A stretch of 64,000 nucleotides of DNA from contig NZ_BPKZ01000002.1 of the NCBI RefSeq assembly GCF_019656075.1, positions 1 to 64,000 of the forward strand, given 5' to 3'. The position numbers were made by a program, and so were the translations under genes. Of the stretch, positions 46,761-55,998 are shown piece after piece; position 1 is the stretch's first letter; each line of letters starts with the position of its first letter. The notes beneath the pieces were generated by a model that searched no databases, had not been told where the DNA came from, and saw nothing but the letters and a program-made list of their open reading frames with translations. This stretch comes from Leuconostoc palmae. GTDB lineage: Bacteria; Bacillota; Bacilli; Lactobacillales; Lactobacillaceae.

Positions 46761-46785
46761 ATTTTGTCTAGTATTTAGACAAAAT
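46761..46785 (+). promoter_or_regulatory. 10-bp inverted repeat in the ABC-F 5' region
   Basis: ATTTTGTCTA-GTATT-TAGACAAAAT lies a few bases after a TATAAT (46751-46756) and 45 bases before the ABC-F start. There is no T run after it, so it is more likely an operator or a leader hairpin than a terminator. Confidence 0.45.
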
Positions 46786-46829
46786 AATCACTAAAAATAC
46801 ATTTTTTATTTATTTTGGAGGAACTTTAA

Positions 46830-48452
46830 TTGATCACAGTATCAGAAATGAGCTTCAGTTTTTCTGGACCAAAGCTCTATCAAGACGTTAATTTAAAACT
46901 CACACCTGGCAATACCTATGGCATTATTGGTGCAAACGGTGCTGGGAAGTCAACTTTTTTGAAGTTATTACAAGGAGAGTTACAACCAACTGAAGGGAAC
47001 ATCTCTATTGGTGACGGTGAACGCATGTCATCATTACAGCAGGATCACTTTGCGTTTGATCAATTTACTGTTTTGGACACTGTGATTCAAGGTCATAAAC
47101 GTCTTTACGAAGTTAAAACTGAGATGGATGCTATATATGCCAAACCTGATTTTAATGATGAGGATGGTGTTCGTGTAGCGGATTTGGGTGCCGAATTTGA
47201 GGAACTTGATGGTTGGAATGCAGAAGTTGAAGCAGGACAATTGTTGAGCAAACTGGGTATTCCTGATGATATGCAAAATACATTAATGAGCGAATTGACT
47301 GAAAATGATAAGGTGAAAGTTTTGTTAGCTCAAGCACTATTTGGAAACCCTGATATTTTGGTTCTCGATGAGCCCACTAACGGATTAGATGTGAAGACAA
47401 TCAATTGGTTAGAAGACTTTTTAGCAGACTTTCCAAACTTAGTGATTGTTGTTTCCCATGATCGTCATTTTTTAAATGCTGTATCAACCAATATATTAGA
47501 TGTTGATTTTGGTAAGATAACACCATTTGTCGGAAATTATGATTTTTGGCGTGAATCATCAGAATTAGCTCAAAGATTAGCGTCACAGCAGAATGCTAAG
47601 AAAGAGGAGCAAATTAAACAACTACAAGAGTTCGTTGCACGTTTTTCTGCTAATGCATCTAAATCTAAACAAGCGACGGCTCGAAAGAAGCAATTAGACA
47701 AAATTACGCTTGATGATATTAAACCATCTTCAAGAAAATATCCATTTATTAATTTTCCTATTAATCGTGACATGGGAAATGATATGGTCCGAGTTGAAAA
47801 TGTTTCTAAGACAATTGATGGTGAAAAAGTATTAGATAATATTTCATTTATTGGCAGACCAGGAGATAAAATAGCTGTTTTATCTCGGTCTGATTTAGCA
47901 ACAACAACATTAATGCAAATTATATCAGGCACCATGTTACCTGATACTGGTACTGTTACATGGGGAGTGACTACTTCTCAATCTTACATTGCAAAAGATT
48001 TAAATGATAATTTTGATGATCAAGATAAAACTATTTTAGATTGGCTACGCGAGTTTGCTGAAGAAGAGCAGAAAGACAACACGAGCTTACGTGGCATGCT
48101 TGGTCAAATGCTTTTCCGTGGTGATGATTCACTTAAAGAAATTAAGGTTTTATCTGGTGGTGAAAAGGTGCGTATTACATTAGCAAAGATGATGCTACTC
48201 AAAGCAAATGTATTGTTAATGGATGATCCTACTAATCACTTGGATTTAGAATCGATTCAATCATTAAATGACGCTGTGGTCAATTTTAAGGGTGGTATTA
48301 TTATGACTTCTCATGATCACGAATTCTTAGCAACAACTGCTAATCATGTGATTGAAGTCTCTGCTAAAGGCGTAGTTGATCGTGTTGATACAACATATGA
48401 TGAGTTTATTACAACGGATAGCATTCAGGAAAAAGTCAATGCACTGTACTAA
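46830..48452 (+). CDS. ABC-F family ATPase (YbiT-like)
   Basis: 540 residues from a TTG seven bases after GGAGGA. Two ABC domains without membrane segments. Domain 1 has Walker A GANGAGKST (about 34-42), a divergent signature LTENDKVKVLLAQ, and LDEPTNGLD. Domain 2 has LSGGEKVRITLA and MDDPTNHLD, but its Walker A region reads LSRSDLATTT, with no glycine-rich loop or lysine. The linker between the domains is charged. Such proteins act on the ribosome. Asymmetric sites may be normal for this subgroup. It is not obviously an antibiotic-resistance type. Confidence 0.9.
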   Translation: MITVSEMSFSFSGPKLYQDVNLKLTPGNTYGIIGANGAGKSTFLKLLQGELQPTEGNISIGDGERMSSLQQDHFAFDQFTVLDTVIQGHKRLYEVKTEMDAIYAKPDFNDEDGVRVADLGAEFEELDGWNAEVEAGQLLSKLGIPDDMQNTLMSELTENDKVKVLLAQALFGNPDILVLDEPTNGLDVKTINWLEDFLADFPNLVIVVSHDRHFLNAVSTNILDVDFGKITPFVGNYDFWRESSELAQRLASQQNAKKEEQIKQLQEFVARFSANASKSKQATARKKQLDKITLDDIKPSSRKYPFINFPINRDMGNDMVRVENVSKTIDGEKVLDNISFIGRPGDKIAVLSRSDLATTTLMQIISGTMLPDTGTVTWGVTTSQSYIAKDLNDNFDDQDKTILDWLREFAEEEQKDNTSLRGMLGQMLFRGDDSLKEIKVLSGGEKVRITLAKMMLLKANVLLMDDPTNHLDLESIQSLNDAVVNFKGGIIMTSHDHEFLATTANHVIEVSAKGVVDRVDTTYDEFITTDSIQEKVNALY

Positions 48453-48454
48453 TT

Positions 48455-48480
48455 AAAAAAGCGTCTCGGGGCGCTTTTTT
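48455..48480 (+). terminator. Terminator of the ABC-F gene
   Basis: Stem AAAAAAGCG/CGCTTTTTT with an 8-base loop and T run. Confidence 0.82.
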
Positions 48481-48507
48481 AACTATTAACTATAGGAGTT
48501 AAAATTA

Positions 48508-49668
48508 ATGTTAGTTGGGATTGATAAAATAGCATTCTATACACCTCGGTTTTACTTAGACTTAGTTGATTTAGCTAAAGCAAGAGGTGATGAACCAGAA
48601 AAATATACTATTGGTATTGGACAAGATAAGCAGGCGGTCATTCCAAACTATGAAGATATTGTTACGATGGGGACTAATGCAGCTAAAAAAATTGTTGATC
48701 AGGAAAACATTGAAGAAATTGATACAGTTATTTTTGCGACTGAGTCAGGAATTGATAATTCTAAGTCAGCTGCAATATATGTTCAAAGATTACTTGGATT
48801 ATCACCATACACTAGGACAATTGAATTAAAACAAGCCTGCTATGCGGGAACGTATGGCATTATGCAAGCTAAAGATTATGTTCTATCACATCCTGATAAA
48901 AAGGTACTTGTGATTGCAGCTGATATTGCGCGCTATGGTTTAAACACACCAGGTGAAGTGACACAAGGCGGTGGCGCAATTGCAATGATTATATCTAGTA
49001 ATCCAAAAATATTGTCGATTAATGATGATTCAGTTTTTATGTCTCAAGATATTGCTGACTTTTGGCGACCACTTGATAGATCCGAAGCGTTAGTTGACGG
49101 ACATTTATCAACAGATGTTTATAAAAAGATGTTTGTTACATTATGGCAGCAATATAAACTAAATACTAACAAGACATTAAATAATTTATCTGGTTTTGCA
49201 TTTCATTTGCCTTATACAAAAATGGGGAAAAAGGCACTTGATCAAATACTTGTTGAAGCAACAGATATCAATCAGAAAAAACTACTTAACAGGTTATACA
49301 CCAGTCAACTATATAGTCGCCAAGTTGGTAATATCTATACTGGATCAGTGTATCTCAGTTTATTATCTTTAATAAACAATCAATCTGACTTAAAATCGAA
49401 AGATGAACTTGCTATTTTTAGTTATGGATCTGGGGCAGAAGCGGAATTATTTTCAGTGACACTTCAAGAGGGTTTTGAAAATTATTTACCGATTAATGAT
49501 GTTCGAGAAATACTTGATTCTAGGCAACAATTATCAGTGACTGATTATGAATTAATGTTTAAATCCCATCTCTATTGTTCAAACATTGATAAACAATCAT
49601 ATGCTGATAACACTAGCCAACTAGTACAGTTTTTTGGTTGGGAAAAAGGCCAACGTATCTACAGATAA
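48508..49668 (+). CDS. mvaS: Hydroxymethylglutaryl-CoA synthase
   Basis: 386 residues, thiolase fold. Catalytic C111 in ELKQACYAGTYG, E79 in ATESGIDNSKS, and the histidine of AFHLPYTKMGKKA (about 234). It condenses acetyl-CoA with acetoacetyl-CoA, the entry to the mevalonate route for isoprenoids. Use of this route fits Lactobacillales. The other mva genes are not in the window. AGGAG ribosome binding site. Confidence 0.96.
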   Translation: MLVGIDKIAFYTPRFYLDLVDLAKARGDEPEKYTIGIGQDKQAVIPNYEDIVTMGTNAAKKIVDQENIEEIDTVIFATESGIDNSKSAAIYVQRLLGLSPYTRTIELKQACYAGTYGIMQAKDYVLSHPDKKVLVIAADIARYGLNTPGEVTQGGGAIAMIISSNPKILSINDDSVFMSQDIADFWRPLDRSEALVDGHLSTDVYKKMFVTLWQQYKLNTNKTLNNLSGFAFHLPYTKMGKKALDQILVEATDINQKKLLNRLYTSQLYSRQVGNIYTGSVYLSLLSLINNQSDLKSKDELAIFSYGSGAEAELFSVTLQEGFENYLPINDVREILDSRQQLSVTDYELMFKSHLYCSNIDKQSYADNTSQLVQFFGWEKGQRIYR

Positions 49669-49705
49669 AATAAGATTTAAAAATAAATTTTAAAGGAAAA
49701 ATAAC

Positions 49706-49978
49706 ATGTCAAAAGCAGTAGTAACAGTTATAGGGAAAGATCAACCAGGTATTATTGCTGGTGTATCAGCCACATTAGCCGAGCACCAAATTAATATCTT
49801 AGATGTATCCCAAACCATTATGTCAAATATTTTTACAATGAGTATGTTAATCAACTTAGAAAAATTGGATGAAGAATATAATAAATTACAAGATGATTTA
49901 TCTGCTTTGGGTCAGAAGTTACATGTTGAAATACATATGCAACGTGAAGAAATTTTTGACGCGATGAGTCGTGTGTAA
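49706..49978 (+). CDS. ACT-domain protein (UPF0237)
   Basis: 90 residues made almost entirely of one ACT domain: VTVIGKDQPGIIAGVSATLAE at the start, then a second strand-helix repeat. It is likely to bind a small ligand, often an amino acid or formyl-group metabolite, but no ligand is known. It is paired with the UPF0210 gene 45 bases downstream, as is usual in Firmicutes. Confidence 0.92.
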   Translation: MSKAVVTVIGKDQPGIIAGVSATLAEHQINILDVSQTIMSNIFTMSMLINLEKLDEEYNKLQDDLSALGQKLHVEIHMQREEIFDAMSRV

Positions 49979-50023
49979 CGCAGTTTATATAATTATGATA
50001 TTGAAGTAAGGAATTTATTGACT

Positions 50024-51367
50024 ATGGAAACCTCTCAAATAACCGAAACTATTAATATGGTTTCTGAAGAACATCTTGATATTCGAACAATAACTATGGG
50101 TATTTCTTTGCTTGATACTATTGGTGGCACCCCACAAGATACAGCAAAAAATATTTATAATAAAATTACACACTATGCCGAGAATTTAGTATCTGTTGCT
50201 GAACAGATAGAACGTGAATTTGGTATTCCCATTACAAATAAGCGGATTAGTGTAACCCCTATTGCACTAATTGCAGGGAATGCAACTTCCGATGAAATGC
50301 TATACTATGCTCATGCGTTGGACGATGCTGCCAAGAAAGTTGGGGTTGATTTTATTGGTGGCTATTCAGCACTTGTGCAGAAAGGGTTCTCACATGGTGA
50401 CCTAGCATTGATAAATTCAATTCCACGAGCTTTAACAGAAACTGACCTAGTCATGTCAAGTATTAACATTGGTTCTTCTAAAGCTGGAATTAATTTAGAT
50501 GCTGTTAAATTAATGGGAGAAACAATTAAAGCTATTACAGATAAATCTGATACGGCAAATGCTAAATTGGTCGTATTTGCTAATGCGGTTGAAGACAATC
50601 CGTTTATGGCTGGTGCTTTTCATGGTGTTTCGGAGGCTGATGTTGTCATCAATGTTGGGGTTTCCGGTCCAGGGGTTGTCAAGCGTGCCCTTGAAAAGGT
50701 TAAGCATGAACCAATTCACATCGTTGCTGAAACAGTTAAAAAGACTGCGTTTAAAATTACACGAGTGGGTCAAATGGTCGGAGCATTAGCTGCAGAAAGA
50801 TTAGGCATTGAATTTGGGATTGTTGACCTGAGTTTAGCACCTACGCCTGCACGTGGAGACTCTGTTGCTGAAGTATTAGAAGAAATTGGGCTTGAAATGG
50901 TTGGAACCCATGGTACTACTGCAGCACTTATGTTATTAAATGATGCAGTTAAAAAAGGTGGTGTAATGGCATCACAACGTGTTGGTGGTTTGTCTGGAGC
51001 ATTTATTCCAGTGTCAGAAGATGCCGGGATGATTGACGCAGTAAATGCTGGCATTCTTTCTTTAGCAAAGTTGGAGGCAATGACATCTGTTTGCTCAGTT
51101 GGATTAGATATGATTGCTGTTCCTGGTGACACTGATGCAACAACGATTGCTGCTATGATAGCAGATGAAGCAGCAATCGGTGTGCAAAATAATAAAACAA
51201 CTGCTGTACGTGTCTTACCCACTAATAATACTAAGGTGGGTGATATGGTAGACTATGGTGGCTTACTTGGAACAGCACCCGTAATGCCTGTAGTTAAAAA
51301 ATCAAGTGCTGATTTTATTAATCGAGGTGGCCATATTCCCGCTCCAATACATTCATTTAAAAATTAA
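50024..51367 (+). CDS. UPF0210 / DUF711 family protein
   Basis: 447 residues from the ATG at 50024 (AAGGA 11 bases upstream); a TTG at 50018 is the alternative. The N-terminal [13 protein letters not shown] and a glycine/alanine-rich core with [14 protein letters not shown] match the DUF711 family. Its structure class relates to pyruvate-formate-lyase-like barrels, but no reaction is known. The fixed partnership with the ACT protein suggests joint function. Confidence 0.9.
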   Translation: METSQITETINMVSEEHLDIRTITMGISLLDTIGGTPQDTAKNIYNKITHYAENLVSVAEQIEREFGIPITNKRISVTPIALIAGNATSDEMLYYAHALDDAAKKVGVDFIGGYSALVQKGFSHGDLALINSIPRALTETDLVMSSINIGSSKAGINLDAVKLMGETIKAITDKSDTANAKLVVFANAVEDNPFMAGAFHGVSEADVVINVGVSGPGVVKRALEKVKHEPIHIVAETVKKTAFKITRVGQMVGALAAERLGIEFGIVDLSLAPTPARGDSVAEVLEEIGLEMVGTHGTTAALMLLNDAVKKGGVMASQRVGGLSGAFIPVSEDAGMIDAVNAGILSLAKLEAMTSVCSVGLDMIAVPGDTDATTIAAMIADEAAIGVQNNKTTAVRVLPTNNTKVGDMVDYGGLLGTAPVMPVVKKSSADFINRGGHIPAPIHSFKN

Positions 51368-51400
51368 AAAAGCCTGTGCTATTGAGGCACAGGCTTTTTT
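51366..51400. terminator. Bidirectional terminator after the UPF0210 gene
   Basis: Stem AAAAAAGCCTGTGC/GCACAGGCTTTTTT. It also ends the convergent minus-strand gene. Confidence 0.9.
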
Positions 51401-51851
51401 AATTGTGATTAATAACTTTTGTAGAATGTTTTGGGGTTTCAATGGGTTGTTGGTTATTATTGCTTACTTGAATGAAAAGAATACTAATATATATAACCAA
51501 AACAATAATAATTGTAGCCACAAAAGCATAAATTGGATAGTAAATGAATGATCTCAAATAATGTGTAAGGGTATATTTTTGCTTTTTTACTTCTTGGCTT
51601 TCAGCTAATGCAGATGACATAGCATAGACAAAACTTTCATAATCTACAGCTTTAGCCTTAGATTCGTATGGCACAATTGCTAAGTCACGCACATCTGAAT
51701 GATTGGTTGACTGCTTATGACGTTGGTTTCTTTTATCACGATTGTTAATAATATTTTCACGAAACTCTTCAATCGCATTTATTATAACTTTTTTGGTCGT
51801 TTGAATATTTTTTTCTAAATTTTCAAAAGGTGACTCTATAGGAATTTTCAT
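51399..51851 (-). CDS. Tail-anchored-like membrane protein of unknown function
   Basis: 150 residues. The N-terminal 105 residues are hydrophilic and helical; one membrane segment (about 110-131, rich in Ile/Val) lies near the C-terminus, followed by a short polar tail. AGAGGAG ribosome binding site. The layout suggests a cytoplasmic domain tethered to the membrane. The family is not recognised. Confidence 0.72.
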   Translation of the reverse strand: MKIPIESPFENLEKNIQTTKKVIINAIEEFRENIINNRDKRNQRHKQSTNHSDVRDLAIVPYESKAKAVDYESFVYAMSSALAESQEVKKQKYTLTHYLRSFIYYPIYAFVATIIIVLVIYISILFIQVSNNNQQPIETPKHSTKVINHN

Positions 51852-51987
51852 ATTATCACTCCTCTATAATAAAATATTTACTACACCCTAATATTATCAT
51901 AAACCAAACAACTCAAATTATGTTAAATTTTGACTGATTATAACTAAATTTAACGGTTCTTAAGCTTTATAAGATACCTAGAATGCG

Positions 51988-51993
51988 TATAAT
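51988..51993 (+). promoter_or_regulatory. xerC -10 box, apparently leaderless
   Basis: TATAAT ends 6 bases before the xerC ATG, the same spacing as murE. There is no ribosome binding site and no good -35. Confidence 0.55.
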
Positions 51994-51999
51994 AGACAT

Positions 52000-52905
52000 A
52001 TGGCAGTTAATGTAAAACAACTATATATTGATTATCTTGATTCTGAACGGCAGTATTCGAAACTAACAATAAAAGCATATTTGTCAGATATAGACGAATT
52101 TGAATATTTTTTAAACAATAATGGTGGATTCACTGGCTTTAATCAAATTGATGGTTTAGAAGTACGTGTCTATTTAAATGAATTATATGATCGCAAACTA
52201 GCTAGAACTTCTATTGCAAGAAAAATTAGTAGTCTTAGAATGTTTTATCAGTTCTTAATCACCAATAGATATGCTACCGACAATCCTTTCAGTAATGTCT
52301 CGCTTAGAAAACATCAAAATCATTTGCCTGAATTTTTCTATGAAACAGAGATGGTTGCGCTATTTGATAGTGCGTATGATCATTCAAATAAGTTATGGCA
52401 GCGTAATGCTGCTTTAGTTGAATTTCTCTATGCTACTGGGGCCAGAGTTGCTGAAATATCCAATCTTAAGTTAAATCAAATTGACTTTAAGCAACGGCTG
52501 GTTTTGATCCATGGGAAAGGTAATAAGGATAGATATGTTCCTTTTGGTCAGTATGCTCAAAACTCACTGTATCAATACATCAATGAGTTGAGATCAAATT
52601 TACTTAAAAATCATGTTGATCATGAATATGTATTTGTTAATCATTTAGGGAGACCAATAACATCTGCGGGAATTACTTATATCTTAAATGAAGTAATCAA
52701 GAAAACAACATTGACTGGTAAAATACATCCACACATGCTGCGACATACATTTGCTACTCATTTACTTAATCACGGAGCAGACATGCGGACAGTTCAAGAG
52801 TTATTAGGACACGTTAACTTATCAACGACACAAATGTATACACATGTTACGAGAGAAAACTTACAAAAAAATTATCGAGATTTTTTTCCAAGAGCACAAA
52901 AATAA
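52000..52905 (+). CDS. xerC: Tyrosine recombinase XerC
   Basis: 301 residues. SAM-like N-terminal core-binding domain (about 1-90), then catalytic domain with R149 (YATGAR), K173, H245 and R248 (HPHMLRHTFA), H271 (LLGHVN) and Y280 (TQMYTHV). It resolves chromosome dimers at dif with its partner XerD. The C-terminal ENLQKNYRDFFPRA is typical of Lactobacillales XerC. It stands alone, not next to phage genes, so a housekeeping role is favoured. Confidence 0.9.
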   Translation: MAVNVKQLYIDYLDSERQYSKLTIKAYLSDIDEFEYFLNNNGGFTGFNQIDGLEVRVYLNELYDRKLARTSIARKISSLRMFYQFLITNRYATDNPFSNVSLRKHQNHLPEFFYETEMVALFDSAYDHSNKLWQRNAALVEFLYATGARVAEISNLKLNQIDFKQRLVLIHGKGNKDRYVPFGQYAQNSLYQYINELRSNLLKNHVDHEYVFVNHLGRPITSAGITYILNEVIKKTTLTGKIHPHMLRHTFATHLLNHGADMRTVQELLGHVNLSTTQMYTHVTRENLQKNYRDFFPRAQK

Positions 52906-52965
52906 TTGTTTAAACGCTTAACAAATAACACACTTTGAGTAAAAATTTGGTAAAATAAAACTATT

Positions 52966-53844
52966 ATGATAAAACTAGAAAATAAAAACTTAAAAATTGA
53001 AATAAATGAAGAAGGCGCTGAATTAACAAGCGTTTGGCATAAGCAAGCAGAATTGGAATATATTTGGATTGGAGATCCCAAATATTGGGGTAGGCATGCA
53101 TCCAACTTATTTCCGATCGTTGGTAGATTACGTGGTGATCAGTTTAAAGTGGATGGTGAAACATACTTTATGAATCAACATGGATTCGCACGTAATACTA
53201 CTTTTGAGGTTATAGAGCATTCCGAAAAAACTGCGCTTTTCAGAATTCACGATACAGACTCTACTAGGCGTATTTATCCATTTAAATTTCAATTTGATAT
53301 TAGTTATGAATTAACTGATGATAATGAATTGAAAATTGCTTATATTGTGACGAATACTGATACAGAAGAGTCGCTTTTCTTTAGTGTTGGTGGGCATCCA
53401 GCATTTAATTTACCTTTGGATGGTGGTAAATTTTCAGATTATTATGTATCGATTGAACCAGAAAATATGTATGATAGAATTCGTCTAACTGGTCCATACT
53501 CTAATCCCAATACGCCCACACCATTCAATGCAAGTATCCCACTGAGATTGCGTCAGGAAGACTATCACGATGATGCAATCATTTTAAAATTAGAACGTCA
53601 AAAAACATCATTCTTACTTGCCCGCTTAGCTAATCAGCACGGTTTGCAAATGACAGTTGATAATGCTCAGTTCTTAGGTATTTGGACACCAGCAGGTAAA
53701 GAAGCACCATTTATTGCACTTGAGCCATGGTGGGGAATTGCTGATACGGTTGACTCCACAGGGAACTTTAAAGAGAAATTTGGTGTGAATGTTTTGGCTG
53801 CTGGCGATACATTCAATGGCACATATAGTCTAAAGTTTTTTTAA
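52966..53844 (+). CDS. Aldose 1-epimerase family protein (LacX-like)
   Basis: 292 residues. Beta-sandwich mutarotase fold with NLFPIVGRLRGDQF, MNQHGFARN (likely active-site His), GGHPAFNLPL (second His) and ALEPWWG (catalytic Glu region). Resembles the LacX / YeaD-type group that acts on hexoses or their 6-phosphates. No sugar operon is nearby. There is no ribosome binding site before the ATG; a TAAAAT lies 9 bases upstream. Confidence 0.88.
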   Translation: MIKLENKNLKIEINEEGAELTSVWHKQAELEYIWIGDPKYWGRHASNLFPIVGRLRGDQFKVDGETYFMNQHGFARNTTFEVIEHSEKTALFRIHDTDSTRRIYPFKFQFDISYELTDDNELKIAYIVTNTDTEESLFFSVGGHPAFNLPLDGGKFSDYYVSIEPENMYDRIRLTGPYSNPNTPTPFNASIPLRLRQEDYHDDAIILKLERQKTSFLLARLANQHGLQMTVDNAQFLGIWTPAGKEAPFIALEPWWGIADTVDSTGNFKEKFGVNVLAAGDTFNGTYSLKFF

Positions 53845-53868
53845 TTTACAGCTATACTTATCAGAAAT

Positions 53869-53907
53869 AATTGCTTCCAAAATGCAAATGTTTTGGAAGC
53901 AATTTTT
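53869..53907 (+). terminator. Terminator of the mutarotase gene
   Basis: 14-bp stem AATTGCTTCCAAAA/TTTTGGAAGCAATT, 8-base loop, T run. Confidence 0.9.
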
Positions 53908-53984
53908 AGGTTTAATAAAATAAATAATCATGTGAATAAAGTAACTAATAATATGTTATGTTTAACTCAGAATTAAAATAGTTA

Positions 53985-54060
53985 CGCAAAAAGTCACTGA
54001 CACAACTAGGAGTTATCTAGATATTAGGTCTAAGTTGTTGATTAATAATTACAAAAGTTT
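53985..54060 (+). promoter_or_regulatory. Possible structured leader before pnuC
   Basis: Within the pnuC 5' region, ACAACT (about 54002-54007) can pair with AGTTGT (about 54033-54038), with AG/CT extending the stem across a bulge. pnuC leaders in Lactobacillales may carry NAD+-class riboswitches. I could not match a known consensus, so this is a pointer only. Confidence 0.25.
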
Positions 54061-54074
54061 GGAGGGATCTTGCA

Positions 54075-54785
54075 ATGGTTTTTTTAAAAGTTTTAAATCA
54101 ATCGCGCCTATTTGACATTATCGGTGTATTGATAGTAATTTTAACTGCATATTTTTCAGGATATATTTCTGACAGTTTAATAAAAATATCATTATTTTCA
54201 AATTATTCATGGGCTAAATATGTACCATTTGGTATTATTTCTGTTGTGTCATCGAGTTTATCGATATTATCGACACGTTTAACAGCAAGATTGAATAAAT
54301 ATGGTAATATATTAGGAACATTTAATACTGCCTTATCAGGCGTAATTGATTTTTTATTAGGTAACAAGGGTGCTATATTAACATATCCAATTTCTTTTAT
54401 TGTTAATGCAGCTTCAATAAAATTTTGGGCACGTTTCGATAGACAAAAAGTTCATAAAATCAGCGATTTCAAGATGATATTACCACTTATTATTGTAAGT
54501 GCACTAGTGATAAGTTTAATGTTAAATTATTTTGCATTTCAAAGATTCACGCCATTATATTGGTTATCAAGTGCTGTATTCGGATTATCTCTTATTCCAA
54601 ATTTATTAAATGTATTAAAAATTCAAGATCAGTGGTTGTTTTGGATTTTTTATAATCTTGTTCAACTTGTAAAAGCTATTACTCAGGGGAATTTTGCAAA
54701 CGTAGGGAAATATATTTACTATATTATTAACAGCGCTGTTGCCTATCCTGTTTGGCGCGACAATCGTAATCAAGAAGAACGATAG
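54075..54785 (+). CDS. pnuC: PnuC-type nicotinamide riboside transporter
   Basis: 236 residues with about seven membrane segments. The C-terminal signature FYNLVQLVKAITQGNFANVGKYIYYIIN (split by short loops) matches the PnuC family, including the substrate-binding W/N/Q residues. It mediates facilitated uptake of nicotinamide riboside or a related vitamin for NAD synthesis. GGAGGG ribosome binding site. No nadR-like kinase gene is adjacent. Related thiamine (PnuT) or riboflavin members cannot be ruled out. Confidence 0.8.
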   Translation: MVFLKVLNQSRLFDIIGVLIVILTAYFSGYISDSLIKISLFSNYSWAKYVPFGIISVVSSSLSILSTRLTARLNKYGNILGTFNTALSGVIDFLLGNKGAILTYPISFIVNAASIKFWARFDRQKVHKISDFKMILPLIIVSALVISLMLNYFAFQRFTPLYWLSSAVFGLSLIPNLLNVLKIQDQWLFWIFYNLVQLVKAITQGNFANVGKYIYYIINSAVAYPVWRDNRNQEER

Positions 54786-54834
54786 TAAAGTTCTAGATAT
54801 TGAAAACGTCAGATATTCATAAGTGAGACAATAA

Positions 54835-55998
54835 ATGAGGACATATGAAGAAATTCAATCAAGTTTAGACAAAGCATGGCGATTGTTTGAGCCAAATAGA
54901 ATACGCTTTTTATCAGAAATATTAACTTGGTTAAATCATCCAGAAAAAAGTTTTAAAATAATACAAATAGCGGGAACTAATGGGAAAGGATCTACTGGGG
55001 CTATGTTGAGAGAGATTATTCTTGCATATGGTTTCTCAGTTGGACATTTTTCTAGTCCAGCAGTACAGAGAGCAAATTTGGATTAATGGTCATTTTGTGA
55101 GTAAAAAAATTGGCAGGAATCTTTTAACATTTTGGAAAATGTTTTAGTTGATCATAAATTAGACGTGAATAATCTTTCTTATTTCGAAGTGTGGACTATT
55201 GTGTCTTTGTTAATTTTTAGATCTTTGAAAATACAGTTTGTAATTATGGAGGCTGGACTCGGTGGACGAAATGATGCGACACATGTAATTTCGCAATCAT
55301 TAGTAATTGCTTTCACAAAGATAGCATTCACCTGTAGTTACTACGATTTTAAAGGAAGTTTCAAAAAAAAGAAAGGCAATTTGGTTTTCTGAACAACCAG
55401 CAATTAAAATCTTGCATAGTAATCAAGTAAGACTTAAACTCAGTATTAATCAAACCGTATATAATTTAAAATTATTGGGAAAATATCAGGTGGAAAATGT
55501 TGCGTTGGTTTGGCAGGTTATGTCTGTTTTGGAGAAAAAACTTAACATTAACTTTCGTAATTGTGCAATAGAGAAAGGATTGAATAACGCTAAAATGATT
55601 GGTCGTTTAGATGTAGATCAAGATAATATGATTATTCGTGACGGTGCACATAATATTTCTGCGGTGCAAGCACTCATTGATACCTTAAAAACGTGGCATT
55701 TAAAGGTTAAACCTATTTTAATTTTAGGTATTTTGTCAGATAAAAATTACAATGAAATGATAGAAATATTATTACCTCATTTTGAGTTGATTATTGCTGT
55801 AAAACCAAATAATTTTAGGGCACTCTCAAGTGATGAGTTAATAACGGTTATTAAAAAAAGTCGGATACTATTCCTGTTGTCAAAATCAGCTCTGAGAAAG
55901 CTATGGCATTTGCTAAAAAAAATCGTTCTACTGAACAATATATTGTTATAGCCGGTTCTTTTTATACACTTAATTTGTTAGGAGAAAGTAATGATTAA
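54835..55998 (+). pseudogene. Second folC, destroyed by about four frameshifts
   Basis: Pieces in different frames align in order with the intact folC at 10486. Frame 1 (54835-55086) has AGTNGKGST and GHFSSP. A shift near 55085 gives INGHFVSKK, and another near 55110 gives LSYFEVWTIV and EAGLGGRNDATH. A shift near 55330 leads to LLGKYQVENVALVWQ, IIRDGAHNISAV and the long piece to 55850. A last shift near 55860 restores KAMAFAKKNRS and IAGSFYTLNLL, ending at 55998. Homology runs over the full length, so the copy decayed recently. It may be a paralogue that once separated dihydrofolate and folylpolyglutamate synthase roles. Confidence 0.9.

Noticed and set aside
52000-52905. Phage or integron integrase
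   Set aside because: Length, motifs and C-terminus fit housekeeping XerC, and the neighbours are ordinary metabolic genes with no att repeats.
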